From contig NZ_LT629689.1 in NCBI RefSeq assembly GCF_900102035.1, positions 3,828,001-3,892,000 of the forward strand: DNA of 64,000 nt. The letters run 5' to 3'. Of the stretch, positions 1-7,961 are shown in pieces (the stretch's first letter is position 1; every line of letters starts with the position of its first letter). The notes below the pieces were generated by a model. It worked only from the letters and a program-made list of their open reading frames with translations. It did not search any database and was not told where the DNA came from. This DNA is from Pseudomonas extremaustralis (GTDB taxonomy: Bacteria; Pseudomonadota; Gammaproteobacteria; Pseudomonadales; Pseudomonadaceae). The translations under genes were made by a program, and so were the position numbers.

Positions 1-522
1 GACGATCTTGTCTTCCAAAGCGGTTACGCCCAGCGGACGCTCGCTACCATCTGCCTTCGGGATAAATACCCGCCGAACAGGTCTGGCTCGATAGCGCCCA
101 CTGTGCACTTTGTCATGCAATGCTTTCAGCTTCTCATGAAGGTCTTGCTCGTACTCTCGCCACGATATTCCATCCACGCCGCAAGCCGCGTCTCGCTTGA
201 GATTGTAGAAACTCTCGCGCAGTAATTCGACCGTTACGTGGTGCAATAGACTCGTGAACTTGACCCGGCGATCCCGCCGGGCTGCTTGACGTACAGCGAG
301 CAACCCTGACAACGCACTTGTCCGGCTCTGCGTCCGGGATGCGGAAGGCTGTTCACTGTTCCCCTTGGCTAACTCCCTTTCCTCCATCACCTCCGCCGGG
401 GCAAGCCCTTTGTTCGGCAACTTCTCAGGTACTACGGAGTTATCCGACTTCTCATTCGCGTAGACGGCAGACTTTTGGCTTGTGGCCTTACCTGCCCCAT
501 CTGGCTTGTCACGACCAGACAC
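1..522 (-). CDS. ltrA: Group II intron reverse transcriptase/maturase, N-terminal part
   Basis: Intron-encoded protein that helps splicing of its own intron RNA and reverse-transcribes it during retrohoming. The frame is open to the window edge. It shows the family N-terminus: a KGN/TQSR segment, then the RT-0 region with ESFYNLKRDAACGVDG, and the RT-1 segment RRVFIPKADGSERPLG followed by ALEDKIV. The catalytic YADD box lies beyond the window. The start is taken as GTG at 522, preceded by GGGAG at suitable spacing and in frame with the conserved region; ATG at 387 is an alternative but would remove the usual low-complexity N-terminus. The family is certain; whether the whole protein is intact cannot be seen. 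Confidence 0.9.
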   Translation of the reverse strand, partial: MSGRDKPDGAGKATSQKSAVYANEKSDNSVVPEKLPNKGLAPAEVMEERELAKGNSEQPSASRTQSRTSALSGLLAVRQAARRDRRVKFTSLLHHVTVELLRESFYNLKRDAACGVDGISWREYEQDLHEKLKALHDKVHSGRYRARPVRRVFIPKADGSERPLGVTALEDKIV

Positions 523-827
523 GAATGAGATCTCCCAGCTTCTGTACAATTGACTTCCCAGCATGCTCAGGGTCTACGACCGCGCAGGGCGTGTAGCATG
601 ACTTGCGATTATCGTCATACACACTATGGCCTTCCGCTTCACATAACAGCGTCGGCGCCCCGGACTCATGATTTCGCGGCTCAATGGCTGGCCTGCTGAT
701 TTCCCCTGCCAACGCTTCGCCATACACCTCACGATGTATCACGCATGACTCGAGGTCGAGGTGTTTCGCCATAACTTCTCTCGTAGGGACTTTCACCCTT
801 TATCAACTGCCAGCTTGGCTGGCGCTC
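1..827 (-). mobile_element. Group II intron, 5' part (runs off left edge)
   Basis: The minus strand from about 827 downward starts with a GC-rich, structured non-coding leader containing the stretch GGGTGAAAGTCCCTACGAG, which resembles domain I of bacterial group II introns. About 300 nt later the intron-encoded reverse transcriptase begins. The 5' end is placed near 827, where the minus strand reads GAGCGCC; this is an estimate because most introns begin GUGYG. The 3' half, with domains V and VI, lies outside the window. The intron lies just downstream of the DUF6429/IS66 genes on the same strand. Confidence 0.75.
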
Positions 828-872
828 TATGCGATCCATAAACCCCACCTACCGTATGGCCGTGGTATGAAG

Positions 873-1133
873 TCAGGTATCCAAGTCGGATTCATGCTCC
901 ACTTGAGTTCTTACCCCAAATAACCGGTCGGCTAACTGCCGACCTCGCTCCAACCCTTCAGCCGTCAACCAAATCGATTTGTTCTTGTTCACCGGATTAC
1001 TGATGAAACCATGTTCATGCAATCGGTTCATGGTCTCGAAGTCGAACCCTTTCCAAGCATTGCCGTTATCAAAACTGAAGGTTGCCAACAGGGCAAGCAC
1101 GGCTTCTTCAATCAGTTTATCGTCGTATTCCAT
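873..1133 (-). CDS. DUF6429 family small protein
   Basis: An 86-residue protein of unknown function. It begins MEYDDKLIEEAVLALL and carries the family pattern NAWKGFDFETMNRLHEHGFISNPVNKNKS, a winged-helix-like arrangement (my inference). ATG at 1133 is chosen because GGAG lies 8 nt upstream; an in-frame upstream extension to 1178 lacks a comparable site. It sits 70 nt downstream of the IS66 transposase on the same strand, and from memory DUF6429 genes often accompany IS66 transposases, so it may be a passenger of the element. The group II intron starts within about 50 nt of its stop codon. Confidence 0.7.
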   Translation of the reverse strand: MEYDDKLIEEAVLALLATFSFDNGNAWKGFDFETMNRLHEHGFISNPVNKNKSIWLTAEGLERGRQLADRLFGVRTQVEHESDLDT

Positions 1134-1202
1134 GATCGTTGCTCCGCTCGTATTCTTTGAACTCACCGTAAACCCCACCAGCCATCAAGATGAATAGCGC
1201 GC

Positions 1203-2735
1203 TTAACTATGCATCATCGGCGAGCAGTTCCAGGGCAGTAAAGCTTCGTAATCCTCAACCGAAGAAGCCGTCGGCAGGCGTTCAAGTGCGTGGCGCAGCC
1301 ACGCATAGGGCACTTGGCCGTTGGCTTTAGCCGTCTCGATCAAACTGTAAAGTTGAGCGCTGGCCGTCGCGCCTTTGGGCGTGTCGCTGAACAGCCAATT
1401 CTTACGCCCGATCACGAAGGGCCGGATCGCACGCTCGGCGGCGTTGTTGTCGATCTGCAAGTAACCGGCTTCGGTGTAGCGCACCAACTTGCTCCAGTTG
1501 TTGCTCAGATAACTGATCGCCTTACCCAGCGCGTTCTGCGCGGTTACTTGAGGCTGGTTTTTTTCCAGCCAAGCGTACAACTGCGCCAACACCGGCAGAC
1601 TGTGGTGCTGCCGACTTTCGTGGCGATGTTCATCGTCGACTTCTTTTAAATCTCGCTCGATACCGTACAGCTTGTTAATCAGATTCAGGGCGATATCCGC
1701 ACGCCCGGTTTTGCCCTTAGGCTGCACCTTTTGCGCCTCGACGAACTTGCGTCGCGCATGTGCCCAACAGCCTAAACGCTCGACACCGGATTGCGCACCC
1801 AAGGCGTTATAACCGGCGTAATCGTCGGTCATCAGGTAACCGCGATAACCTTCGAGCAAGCGCGACGGAACCTCCTGCGCCCGGCTGGTCGAGTAGTCAA
1901 AAAGGATCACCGGCTGATTCGGCGGCCCGCCAGTTTGCACCCACAGCCAGGATTGGCTGGTCGGCTCTCGATCCGGTTCTTTCATCACCTGGACCCGCGT
2001 TTCGTCGCAGTAGATGACGCGACTTTCCAGCAATCGATCCCGCATCAAGTTGAGCAAGGGTTGCAGGTGTTAGCTGCACTGGATCACCCAGCGCGCCAAG
2101 GTCTGGCGTGGGATATCGATACCGTGGCGGCCCAGCACTTTTTCGAAGCGGTGCAGTGGCAGGCCATCGACGTATTTGGTCGTCAGCAACATCGCCAACA
2201 CACTAGGGCTGGCCATGCTCTTTTCGATCAGTTGCGCAGGCTTGTCTGCGGTAACCGGTGCGGTTTCGCAATCGCGGCAACCGTAGACCTTGCGCACATG
2301 TTTGATCACGCGGATTTGCATCGGCACGATCTCCAGCTGCTCGCTGATTTCCTCGCCAATGGCGTGCTTGCGGCAACCGCAGGCGCAGGTCAGCTCGTGC
2401 TCGGGCAGTTCGTGAATGACTTCGATACGCGGAAGATCTGCAGGCAGAGGCTTGCGTTTGCCCCGTCGCCTGGTCGGCACTACGACCTCTTCTTCAACCG
2501 CTTCGTCGACTAACTCGGCGACGCTTTCAGCTTCGTTGAACAAGGCCATTTGCGGGGTCGCAGGATCGGCAGTCTGCTCTGACTTGCGCCCGAAAAGACG
2601 CTGACGCAACAGCGCGTTTTCTTCTTCGAGATGAACGATCTTGCCCTTATCCGACTCGCGCTCACTCAGCATTTGCTCAAGCAGTTGCTTGAGCAAAACA
2701 GGGTCGTCAGGAAGGTCTTTGGGCATGGAAATCAT
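1203..2735 (-). pseudogene. tnpC: IS66 transposase TnpC, interrupted by a nonsense codon
   Basis: DDE transposase of IS66. Two consecutive open stretches (2070-2735 and 1203-2069) are in the same frame and read as one family-length protein of about 510 residues, separated only by TAA at 2070-2072, where the family has an acidic residue (CS-E-x-LQPLL). A single G-to-T change of GAA would produce it. The N-terminal half has the coiled-coil and the zinc-finger-like segment TCACGCRKHAIGEEISEQL; the C-terminal half has the catalytic pattern [13 protein letters not shown] and [18 protein letters not shown]. Without readthrough the element is probably immobile. Confidence 0.85.
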
Positions 2736-2773
2736 GCCCTGGATTATACCGAATCAGGCGACAAATCGAGGCG

Positions 2774-3121
2774 TCAAAACTTGATGCGGACGGTTGCGCA
2801 GTTGCGCCACAAATCAAAACCGTCTAGTAACCAGTTGAGCTCTTGAACCGTCAGCACGATGGCTTCATCCGAACAATCCGGCGACGTTTTGAAGCGCTCA
2901 GACTCCAGCCGTTTGAGCCAAAGGCAAAAGCCGTTGCGCTCCCAGTAGAGGATTTTCACGCGATTACGTGGGCGATTCAGGAAAACGAAAAGCACGGGAT
3001 CGAACACCGCGACTTTAATATCCAACTCAACCAGAGCGGCCAGGCCGTCAATGGATTTTCGAAAGTCCACGGGTTTGGGGTAGAGATAGACTTTTTCGAC
3101 TTTGGCGTCGGGTCGCATCAT
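2774..3121 (-). CDS. tnpB: IS66 accessory protein TnpB
   Basis: A 115-residue protein of the IS66 Orf2 family, required with the transposase for movement of IS66 elements; its biochemical role is not established. It shows the family signature VYLYPKPVDFRKSIDGLAALVE, then VFVFLNRPRNRVKILYWERNGF and LWLKRLE. The start at 3121 (MMRPDAKVEKVYL) matches the family N-terminus; the frame continues 16 codons upstream but that part resembles nothing. It lies 38 nt upstream of tnpC and is apparently intact. Confidence 0.9.
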   Translation of the reverse strand: MMRPDAKVEKVYLYPKPVDFRKSIDGLAALVELDIKVAVFDPVLFVFLNRPRNRVKILYWERNGFCLWLKRLESERFKTSPDCSDEAIVLTVQELNWLLDGFDLWRNCATVRIKF

Positions 3122-3305
3122 GAGGGGCTGGCTCCAGAAAGAGATCGAGAGCGCAGCATCGAACATCAAATTGCGGCTTGGAATGTGGGGTTCATGGAGC
3201 GGTTACGAAGGAAGGCTCTCACACAACAACCCTACCGCTTTACTTTCGGCAGCTTCTGCCCAGGTACGAAATCGGGAAACTCTATCCCCTGATTGTGCTA
3301 TCTGA

Positions 3306-3636
3306 TTCTGAATGCTACTGCGGCTTTGCATAGCTTCCCCTGATGCATACGGTGCATGACAAGACCTGAGAAGGCAACTATGAAATCAATAAAAAGGACA
3401 TGTTTTACATTTGCGGGGCTTCATATGGAGTTTCTTCAACGCCAAACTCAATACCTATAGCCATGATTTACCTGGCGAAGGGCGATTGATAAATATCTCG
3501 CTACGGCGCAGCAGACAATCACTTAAATAGTGCCACCACCACTAGCTGTTCCACGTCTGGAAAAACTTGCTCTTAATTTTATAAAGTCATGCAGCGCGCC
3601 TGACAATCAATGTATTGGAATAGGTTCCAAAACAAA
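3306..3636. other. Intergenic stretch without recognisable gene
   Basis: About 330 nt between the IS66 end and the first AT-rich gene. Base composition changes here from GC-rich to AT-rich. No frame longer than about 30 codons has a convincing start and no terminator with a U-run is evident. It may contain the boundary of the AT-rich insertion. Confidence 0.5.
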
Positions 3637-4962
3637 CTACCCCCCTTTTACATCACTTTCGTAGAAAGGATATTTATGCAAAAACATCATACACAATAGC
3701 TCAACTCGAGAGTTGTGGTTATCTCCAAACAGCCTAACCTCCAACTCCTCTATATCTGCCTGAGGCATTTTTCCTAAAAAATGCACGAGATCAAGCATTG
3801 AAAATCCGTACTCTTCATTTTTTATTGTTATGCCTCCAATGGTTTTCTTGGCCAGTTGATCAATCTCATCAGCGCCACTTTGAAAAAGTTTTTTATAAAG
3901 TTCTGGATCGGCCGCTCCTTTAAAAACAATATCTATTTCAGGCTCCAGCCATAACTTGGTCCCCGCCGGCAGATTAAGGTGTCGACTGATTTTTTTTGGA
4001 GGAAGCTCTCTTGGATCAGCCAGATTTGCACTAGCCGTTGCCTCATGCACTAGCTTAAGCGCGGCGCTAGATTTAGCCTGTGTATTGGGATTAATAATAA
4101 ATAGCGACGAGAATCGAGTAAATATTTGAGGTGGCTGTTCTATTAGGCCAGGAATATGAACCTGGAGCCAGCACTGTATAATTGCAGGCTTTTTAGAAAA
4201 GAAATTTATACGACCAATCTTATCAGATATACTCCTGAGAGCATCCTGAACAACGTCTCTAGCATGTTCATTCGTGATACCCATAGTCAGCCCGTTATGA
4301 CTGCAGGCAACCTTCGTAACATCAGCAGCAATCACTCCGTAATACTTATTCAGCAGATGCCTTTTTGTTGGCATTCTAGCTAAAAGCTGCTGTTTGGCCT
4401 TTAAGAGATTTTCCTCTAATTGCTTACTATTTGAAACCCTTTTGCATTCAATATAGAAGTGGTATCGCCCCTTGGACGCGATGATATCGGTATCGGTCGT
4501 AAGGTCTACCAAAAAACCCGCCAAACAAAAATAGCTGGCAACCCTAAGTTCAAATTGAATGTTTCGCGATTCTGTATTCTTGTCTAAAGCGGCAAAATCA
4601 GAGCCACCCACTATTTTTGTTAGTCTTTCATCGACACCATTCGGCACGTATTGCTTTAATCCTTTGAGGATAAGCATAAGCTCATCAACCTCTCTCAGGA
4701 CATATAAATACCAGTCCAGACCATGTTGAAAACGATCATCTGTAACATTTTTGAATATACTTCTTGGATCAAAATTCTCCAATCCTGTCTCCGAAGCAAG
4801 CTTCAGATACTTCTGGTAGCGGTCGAGGCGAGTATTTTTAGTTTGTATACCCCGACCTTCCAGAAAAGATCTAAGCTCCTCTAAATCAGAAAATCTATCA
4901 TCAATCGAAAGACTCGGAAGCGAGTGAGTTGGCTTTGAATAATTGGCCTGTTGGTCCGTCAT
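3637..4962 (-). CDS. Unknown protein with a PD-(D/E)XK nuclease-like motif
   Basis: A 441-residue protein not recognised as a named family. Residues about 130-175 fit a PD-(D/E)XK core: an acidic helix residue (E138 in FELRVASYF), then D159 in TDTDIIA, then YIECKRV (E172, K174), with spacing typical of this nuclease fold. Residues 1-125 look helical; the C-terminal third, with LWLEPEIDIVFKGA, has no recognised motif. No signal peptide or membrane segment is seen. It is clearly more AT-rich than the core genes and lies 247 nt downstream of a second gene with a Vsr/DUF559-like nuclease end. Defence, a mobile-element remnant or DNA repair are possible; the function is unproven. Confidence 0.6.
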   Translation of the reverse strand: MTDQQANYSKPTHSLPSLSIDDRFSDLEELRSFLEGRGIQTKNTRLDRYQKYLKLASETGLENFDPRSIFKNVTDDRFQHGLDWYLYVLREVDELMLILKGLKQYVPNGVDERLTKIVGGSDFAALDKNTESRNIQFELRVASYFCLAGFLVDLTTDTDIIASKGRYHFYIECKRVSNSKQLEENLLKAKQQLLARMPTKRHLLNKYYGVIAADVTKVACSHNGLTMGITNEHARDVVQDALRSISDKIGRINFFSKKPAIIQCWLQVHIPGLIEQPPQIFTRFSSLFIINPNTQAKSSAALKLVHEATASANLADPRELPPKKISRHLNLPAGTKLWLEPEIDIVFKGAADPELYKKLFQSGADEIDQLAKKTIGGITIKNEEYGFSMLDLVHFLGKMPQADIEELEVRLFGDNHNSRVELLCMMFLHKYPFYESDVKGG

Positions 4963-5169
4963 AAAACTGCTAGCCCCTCACATTAAAAAATAAATACTCG
5001 CCTGTAAATAATCACAAAAAAAATGACAGAGCACACGTACTTTCTCTGCTTTCCGCCCGAAGCATCAATTGCTTAAAATGCTTATATCATAGTCATCCCT
5101 GACTCTAAAATCCTGCCAATTCCGAAATCTCAGACTGATTAAAGATATCTCAGCTAACGCACCCCGAGC

Positions 5170-5185
5170 CCCGTCAGATGACGGG
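5170..5185 (-). terminator. Short perfect palindrome after the 5210-6304 gene
   Basis: CCCGTCAGATGACGGG, about 25 nt downstream of the stop codon of the minus-strand gene ending at 5210. It forms a 6-bp hairpin with a tetraloop. There is no U-run, so termination is only a guess; it may instead be a protein-binding site in the gap between the two AT-rich genes. Confidence 0.3.
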
Positions 5186-5209
5186 ATTAGATTATTGAAT
5201 AAGATAACA

Positions 5210-6304
5210 TCATTCAGAAACTAAAAATTCTTTTAGCCTTGTGGCACAGCTAACTGGAGATTCGGCAATATCTTTGCCTGAAACCCTGAAAGAGCGGATA
5301 CCAATCGCTTGAAGCTTTTCATCAATCGCAGCATCCTTCGCTATCGCTGCTTCTGATGTGTGATGAGCCAATGAATCACAGAATACAGCGACTTTCTCAC
5401 TTTCGAAAAAGAAGTCAGCTTCAGTTATATTAGTATGCTGCTTACCCGTACGCACCCCACCCTCCCACATTGATTGTAAGGATGGAAACGTAGAGCCATC
5501 AGGGAAAATATACATCTGAATTTTTGGGTGCAGCCCTATTTGACTCATTGCCTGCAAGAGGAAAAGTTCTATCGGAGAGTCACAACCCCATATTTTCACT
5601 GGCTCAACCTTCACGAATTTCTTAAAATAATTTTTGAGCCTGTACTTGCGATAATCACCAATCACCCCCTTATTACCTTCAAGCAGTGTAGTGCACATAC
5701 CTGGATAAGAAGTTTCCTTAGACTGATATTTAGAAGCAATAAAATAAGTCCTGTAAACAATCCCTATCACATCGGAGCAGACATTATCACTCCGAGGAAT
5801 GTCACCAATAGCATACAGGCCAAAGGCATTAGAGAACGGGTTAAACCCCCTGTAATGAGGTTCCCCCTCCAGAATCCTTTCCAAATCAATTTTTTCGATC
5901 CAACTTGCGCTAACCTCCGAAGGAAAACCATTCTTCTGAGCAGGGCGCAACGAAACATGATAGGGCAGCCCATAAAGCGCTCCATCACGTCTTTCAAATG
6001 AGTGACAGCAGACGACTACATTTATCATTTGAAATGTATCACCGCGATCTTTATAAAAAGCGATAGCCTCTTCCGAAGGGTTCACTCGAACGACGGGAAC
6101 CCCGTCTAAGAACTCATTAGATAGGCCATAAATAGCTGACTCTGACGGTTGAACGCCGTCCAAATCAAAAATATCGTTTGCCAAAAATTCTCCGACTGCA
6201 CCTGCCAAATCTATTTTGAAAGGCTCATCTGGAAGCTGGGTATAATTCGGAAATGTAAAAAGCTCTTTTGGCCTATTTTCAATATCGCCAGTTTCGTTTG
6301 GCAT
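5210..6304 (-). CDS. Protein with C-terminal Vsr/DUF559-like endonuclease domain
   Basis: A 364-residue protein. Residues about 240-348 resemble the PD-(D/E)XK endonucleases of the Vsr/DUF559 type: SPIELFLLQAM (E246), then ITEADFFFESEKVAVFCDS (D297, D310), then KDAAIDEKLQAIGIRSFRVSG, matching the usual end helix and strand of that fold. Residues 1-235 are unrecognised. ATG at 6304 follows GGGGAGGGG; a TTG four codons upstream overlaps that site and is less likely. The gene is AT-rich and on the same strand as the nuclease-like gene 3637-4962 (247 nt apart), suggesting a two-gene unit. The substrate is unknown. Confidence 0.6.
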   Translation of the reverse strand: MPNETGDIENRPKELFTFPNYTQLPDEPFKIDLAGAVGEFLANDIFDLDGVQPSESAIYGLSNEFLDGVPVVRVNPSEEAIAFYKDRGDTFQMINVVVCCHSFERRDGALYGLPYHVSLRPAQKNGFPSEVSASWIEKIDLERILEGEPHYRGFNPFSNAFGLYAIGDIPRSDNVCSDVIGIVYRTYFIASKYQSKETSYPGMCTTLLEGNKGVIGDYRKYRLKNYFKKFVKVEPVKIWGCDSPIELFLLQAMSQIGLHPKIQMYIFPDGSTFPSLQSMWEGGVRTGKQHTNITEADFFFESEKVAVFCDSLAHHTSEAAIAKDAAIDEKLQAIGIRSFRVSGKDIAESPVSCATRLKEFLVSE

Positions 6305-6336
6305 ACCCCTCCCCAAGACTTTTAGAACATCAATGA

Positions 6337-6450
6337 TTAATCGCGCCGGAGCAGTTTCTTACGAGCATCGCTGAACTCTTGCTCAGAAATATGTCCATAT
6401 TCTTTCAGCTTTGCCCATTTAATCAACTCATCAGCATGATAAACAAGATG
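6337..6450 (-). pseudogene. Decayed SHOCT-domain gene end
   Basis: The minus-strand frame reads ADELIKWAKLKEYGHISEQ followed by EFSDARKKLLRRD and a TAA stop. This is the pattern of the SHOCT domain, a short C-terminal helical module (L.KL..L...G.IT..EF...K..LL). The frame is closed upstream by TGA at 6451-6453 and has no ATG, so only the 3' end of a former gene remains. It lies between the nuclease gene and psiE, and its stop is about 30 nt upstream of the nuclease gene start. Confidence 0.55.
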
Positions 6451-6465
6451 TCATTTAGTCTCTCG

Positions 6466-6903
6466 TCAGTCCGTCTTTTCTTTCACTGACGGGAAACGTG
6501 CTGAGGCATACCGCACGACGAGAATCGAAACGGAAAGCAGCACCACACCACCTGTGAGGTAGAGAATCCCCTCATCTGGAGATTTGTGATGCGACACATC
6601 GCTAATCAGCAGTCGGATCAGAGCCGTTACGCCGATGTAGAGAAGAAAGCGCAAAGGCATATGATTCGTGCGGAAATATATTCCGCTCATCGCCAGAAGC
6701 TCTAGATAAATGAACAGCAGCAGAATGTCATCGACGCTGATTTTCTCCTGGTGGAGCATGTCGATGAATGTCGTGATACCTGCGTAGACTGTGATCGCTC
6801 CGATCCCGAAAAGCGCAACGTAATGGAATAACTCAACCCCAAGGTTGCCAATACTGTTAGCCCCTGCGTGCAGTCTTTCCCGCATACGATCCGCCCATTT
6901 CAT
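6466..6903 (-). CDS. psiE: PsiE family inner-membrane protein
   Basis: A 145-residue membrane protein of the phosphate-starvation-inducible PsiE family; its molecular role is unknown. Four hydrophobic segments are seen at about residues 24-48, 60-78, 83-101 and 112-130. The family signature DDILLLFIYLELLAMSGIYF and the following NHMPLRFLLYIGVTALIRLL are intact. ATG at 6903 follows GGGGAGGGGGAAGGT, a strong site. I found no PhoB-like direct repeat in the 100 nt upstream, so phosphate control is not supported from sequence. A fragment of a second PsiE gene lies 150 nt upstream. Confidence 0.9.
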   Translation of the reverse strand: MKWADRMRERLHAGANSIGNLGVELFHYVALFGIGAITVYAGITTFIDMLHQEKISVDDILLLFIYLELLAMSGIYFRTNHMPLRFLLYIGVTALIRLLISDVSHHKSPDEGILYLTGGVVLLSVSILVVRYASARFPSVKEKTD

Positions 6904-7052
6904 ACCTTCCCCCTCCCCTTACACGCCAAATCCGGCAAAAAAACATCCGTGCAGCAAATCATAGCCGTGAAAACCACAAACTACGCCATAACCCAATGAT
7001 TTTGTTTGGATTTTAAGAGCACCGAGAATTGAGAAAAAATGTTAGTAAAAGG

Positions 7053-7115
7053 ATACTTGGTCTTGAAGTAAATCCCGACCATGGCGCCCAATTCCAGGTA
7101 GATGAACAGCAGCAA
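7053..7115 (-). pseudogene. Fragment of a second psiE-like gene
   Basis: The minus-strand frame reads LLLFIYLELGAMVGIYFKTK, almost the same as the core signature of the intact PsiE at 6466-6903 but with different bases and residues. The rest of the gene is absent: on one side the frame degenerates into AT-rich sequence, on the other it ends about 15 nt before the left end of the IS200/RAYT-type element. It is a relict of an independent psiE copy, not a recent duplicate. Confidence 0.6.
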
Positions 7116-7129
7116 AAAGGGGACACAGC

Positions 7130-7913
7130 AAAAAGGGGACAGATTTATTTTCCCAAATTCCCGCTCGGCCGGCCCTGTCCTCGTTGCTCTATCCGTACAC
7201 CAACAATCCGCTCCACCTCATCCACGAAACGGCTCGTCCCCGTCAACTGACCTCGCTGCAAAGCATCGCGTATTAACCTGATCTCATCCGCTGGAACGGC
7301 TTGGCGTACGAACTCCTCATACCGATGACAACGCTCCGTAGCTGTATCACCCAGAGCAACAAAGCATGGATCAGCGTCCAGCCAATGGCCGTCTGGCACA
7401 TCACCTACCCGGATTCGATAGCTTGACCACGGGTAATCCGCAGCATCCGACACCATACGAGCTCGTACAGGATTCAATTCGATGTAACGACAACAGGCAA
7501 GCAAGTAAGAGTCCGACTGCACCACACTGGATTTGTAACGGCTTTCCCATAACGTGCCTGAACGTCCCTCCAATCGATTGCGGTAGCGCGTCGCACGTGC
7601 AGCTAGAGCCTTCATCAACTGCCCCAACCCAGCGACCGACTCCCCCGGAGCCAGCAACAGATGAACATGATTGGTCATCAGACAGTAGGCGTAGACTTTT
7701 ACGCCAAATGCATCCTTAAGCTCGTGCAGATCTGCGAGGTAGCGTTGATAATCCTCTGAAACGGCAAACACCACCTGACGGTTATGACCGCGTTGTACGA
7801 TATGGTGTGGGTAATTCGGTAAAACAATACGTCCCATCCTGGGCATATTTGACTTCTCCTCCGTGGAAGCTTTCAGCTTAGCAAAAAATCAAAAAATAAA
7901 TCTGTCCCCTTTT
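7130..7913 (-). mobile_element. IS200/RAYT-type element with inverted-repeat ends
   Basis: A transposase gene is flanked by nearly perfect inverted copies of a 20-22 nt sequence. The left copy, aaaaggggacagatttattt, starts at 7131; its reverse complement starts at 7894. An extra partial copy (aaaaaggggacaca) precedes the left one at 7114-7127. The element cuts off a psiE fragment on its left side. Such ends next to Y1 transposases of this group are common in gamma-proteobacteria, from memory. Confidence 0.7.
7145..7846 (-). CDS. REP-associated tyrosine transposase-like protein (Y1, IS200-like)
   Basis: A 233-residue HUH/Y1 transposase of the REP-associated group. These single-strand transposases cut and join DNA hairpins through one tyrosine. 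Visible family motifs are NYPHHIVQRGHNRQVVF at the N-terminus, the metal-binding HUH box in YCLMTNHVHLLL, and the tyrosine-containing CRYIELNPVRARMV, followed by YPWSSYR. ATG at 7846 follows GGAGGAGAAG at good spacing. It appears intact. It is bounded by inverted repeats rather than by the REP palindromes found elsewhere in this window. Confidence 0.88.
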   Translation of the reverse strand: MPRMGRIVLPNYPHHIVQRGHNRQVVFAVSEDYQRYLADLHELKDAFGVKVYAYCLMTNHVHLLLAPGESVAGLGQLMKALAARATRYRNRLEGRSGTLWESRYKSSVVQSDSYLLACCRYIELNPVRARMVSDAADYPWSSYRIRVGDVPDGHWLDADPCFVALGDTATERCHRYEEFVRQAVPADEIRLIRDALQRGQLTGTSRFVDEVERIVGVRIEQRGQGRPSGNLGK

Positions 7914-7961
7914 CCTTTAAAAATCACACAAACATCTAATCCATTGCTACGCTTAAAGCGA

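Larger units (their letters stand above)
1200..3240 (-). mobile_element. IS66-family element (approximate limits)
   Basis: Two genes in IS66 order on the minus strand, tnpB (2774-3121) and tnpC (1203-2735, broken by a stop). No intact tnpA (the usual first small ORF) is visible upstream of tnpB; the 120 nt there contain stops in all frames. The stretch GTAAAGCGGTAGGG on the minus strand near 3238 resembles an IS66 terminal repeat (these often start GTAAGCG), but I could not find its partner near the other end, where the DUF6429 gene and the group II intron lie. Limits are therefore estimates. Confidence 0.6.

Noticed and set aside
509..796. A 95-codon minus-strand frame in the intron leader
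   Set aside because: It overlaps the structured 5' RNA domain of the group II intron and has no protein family; treated as non-coding.
6904..7010. PhoB site before psiE
   Set aside because: No 11-bp spaced TGTCA repeats were found despite the gene family name.
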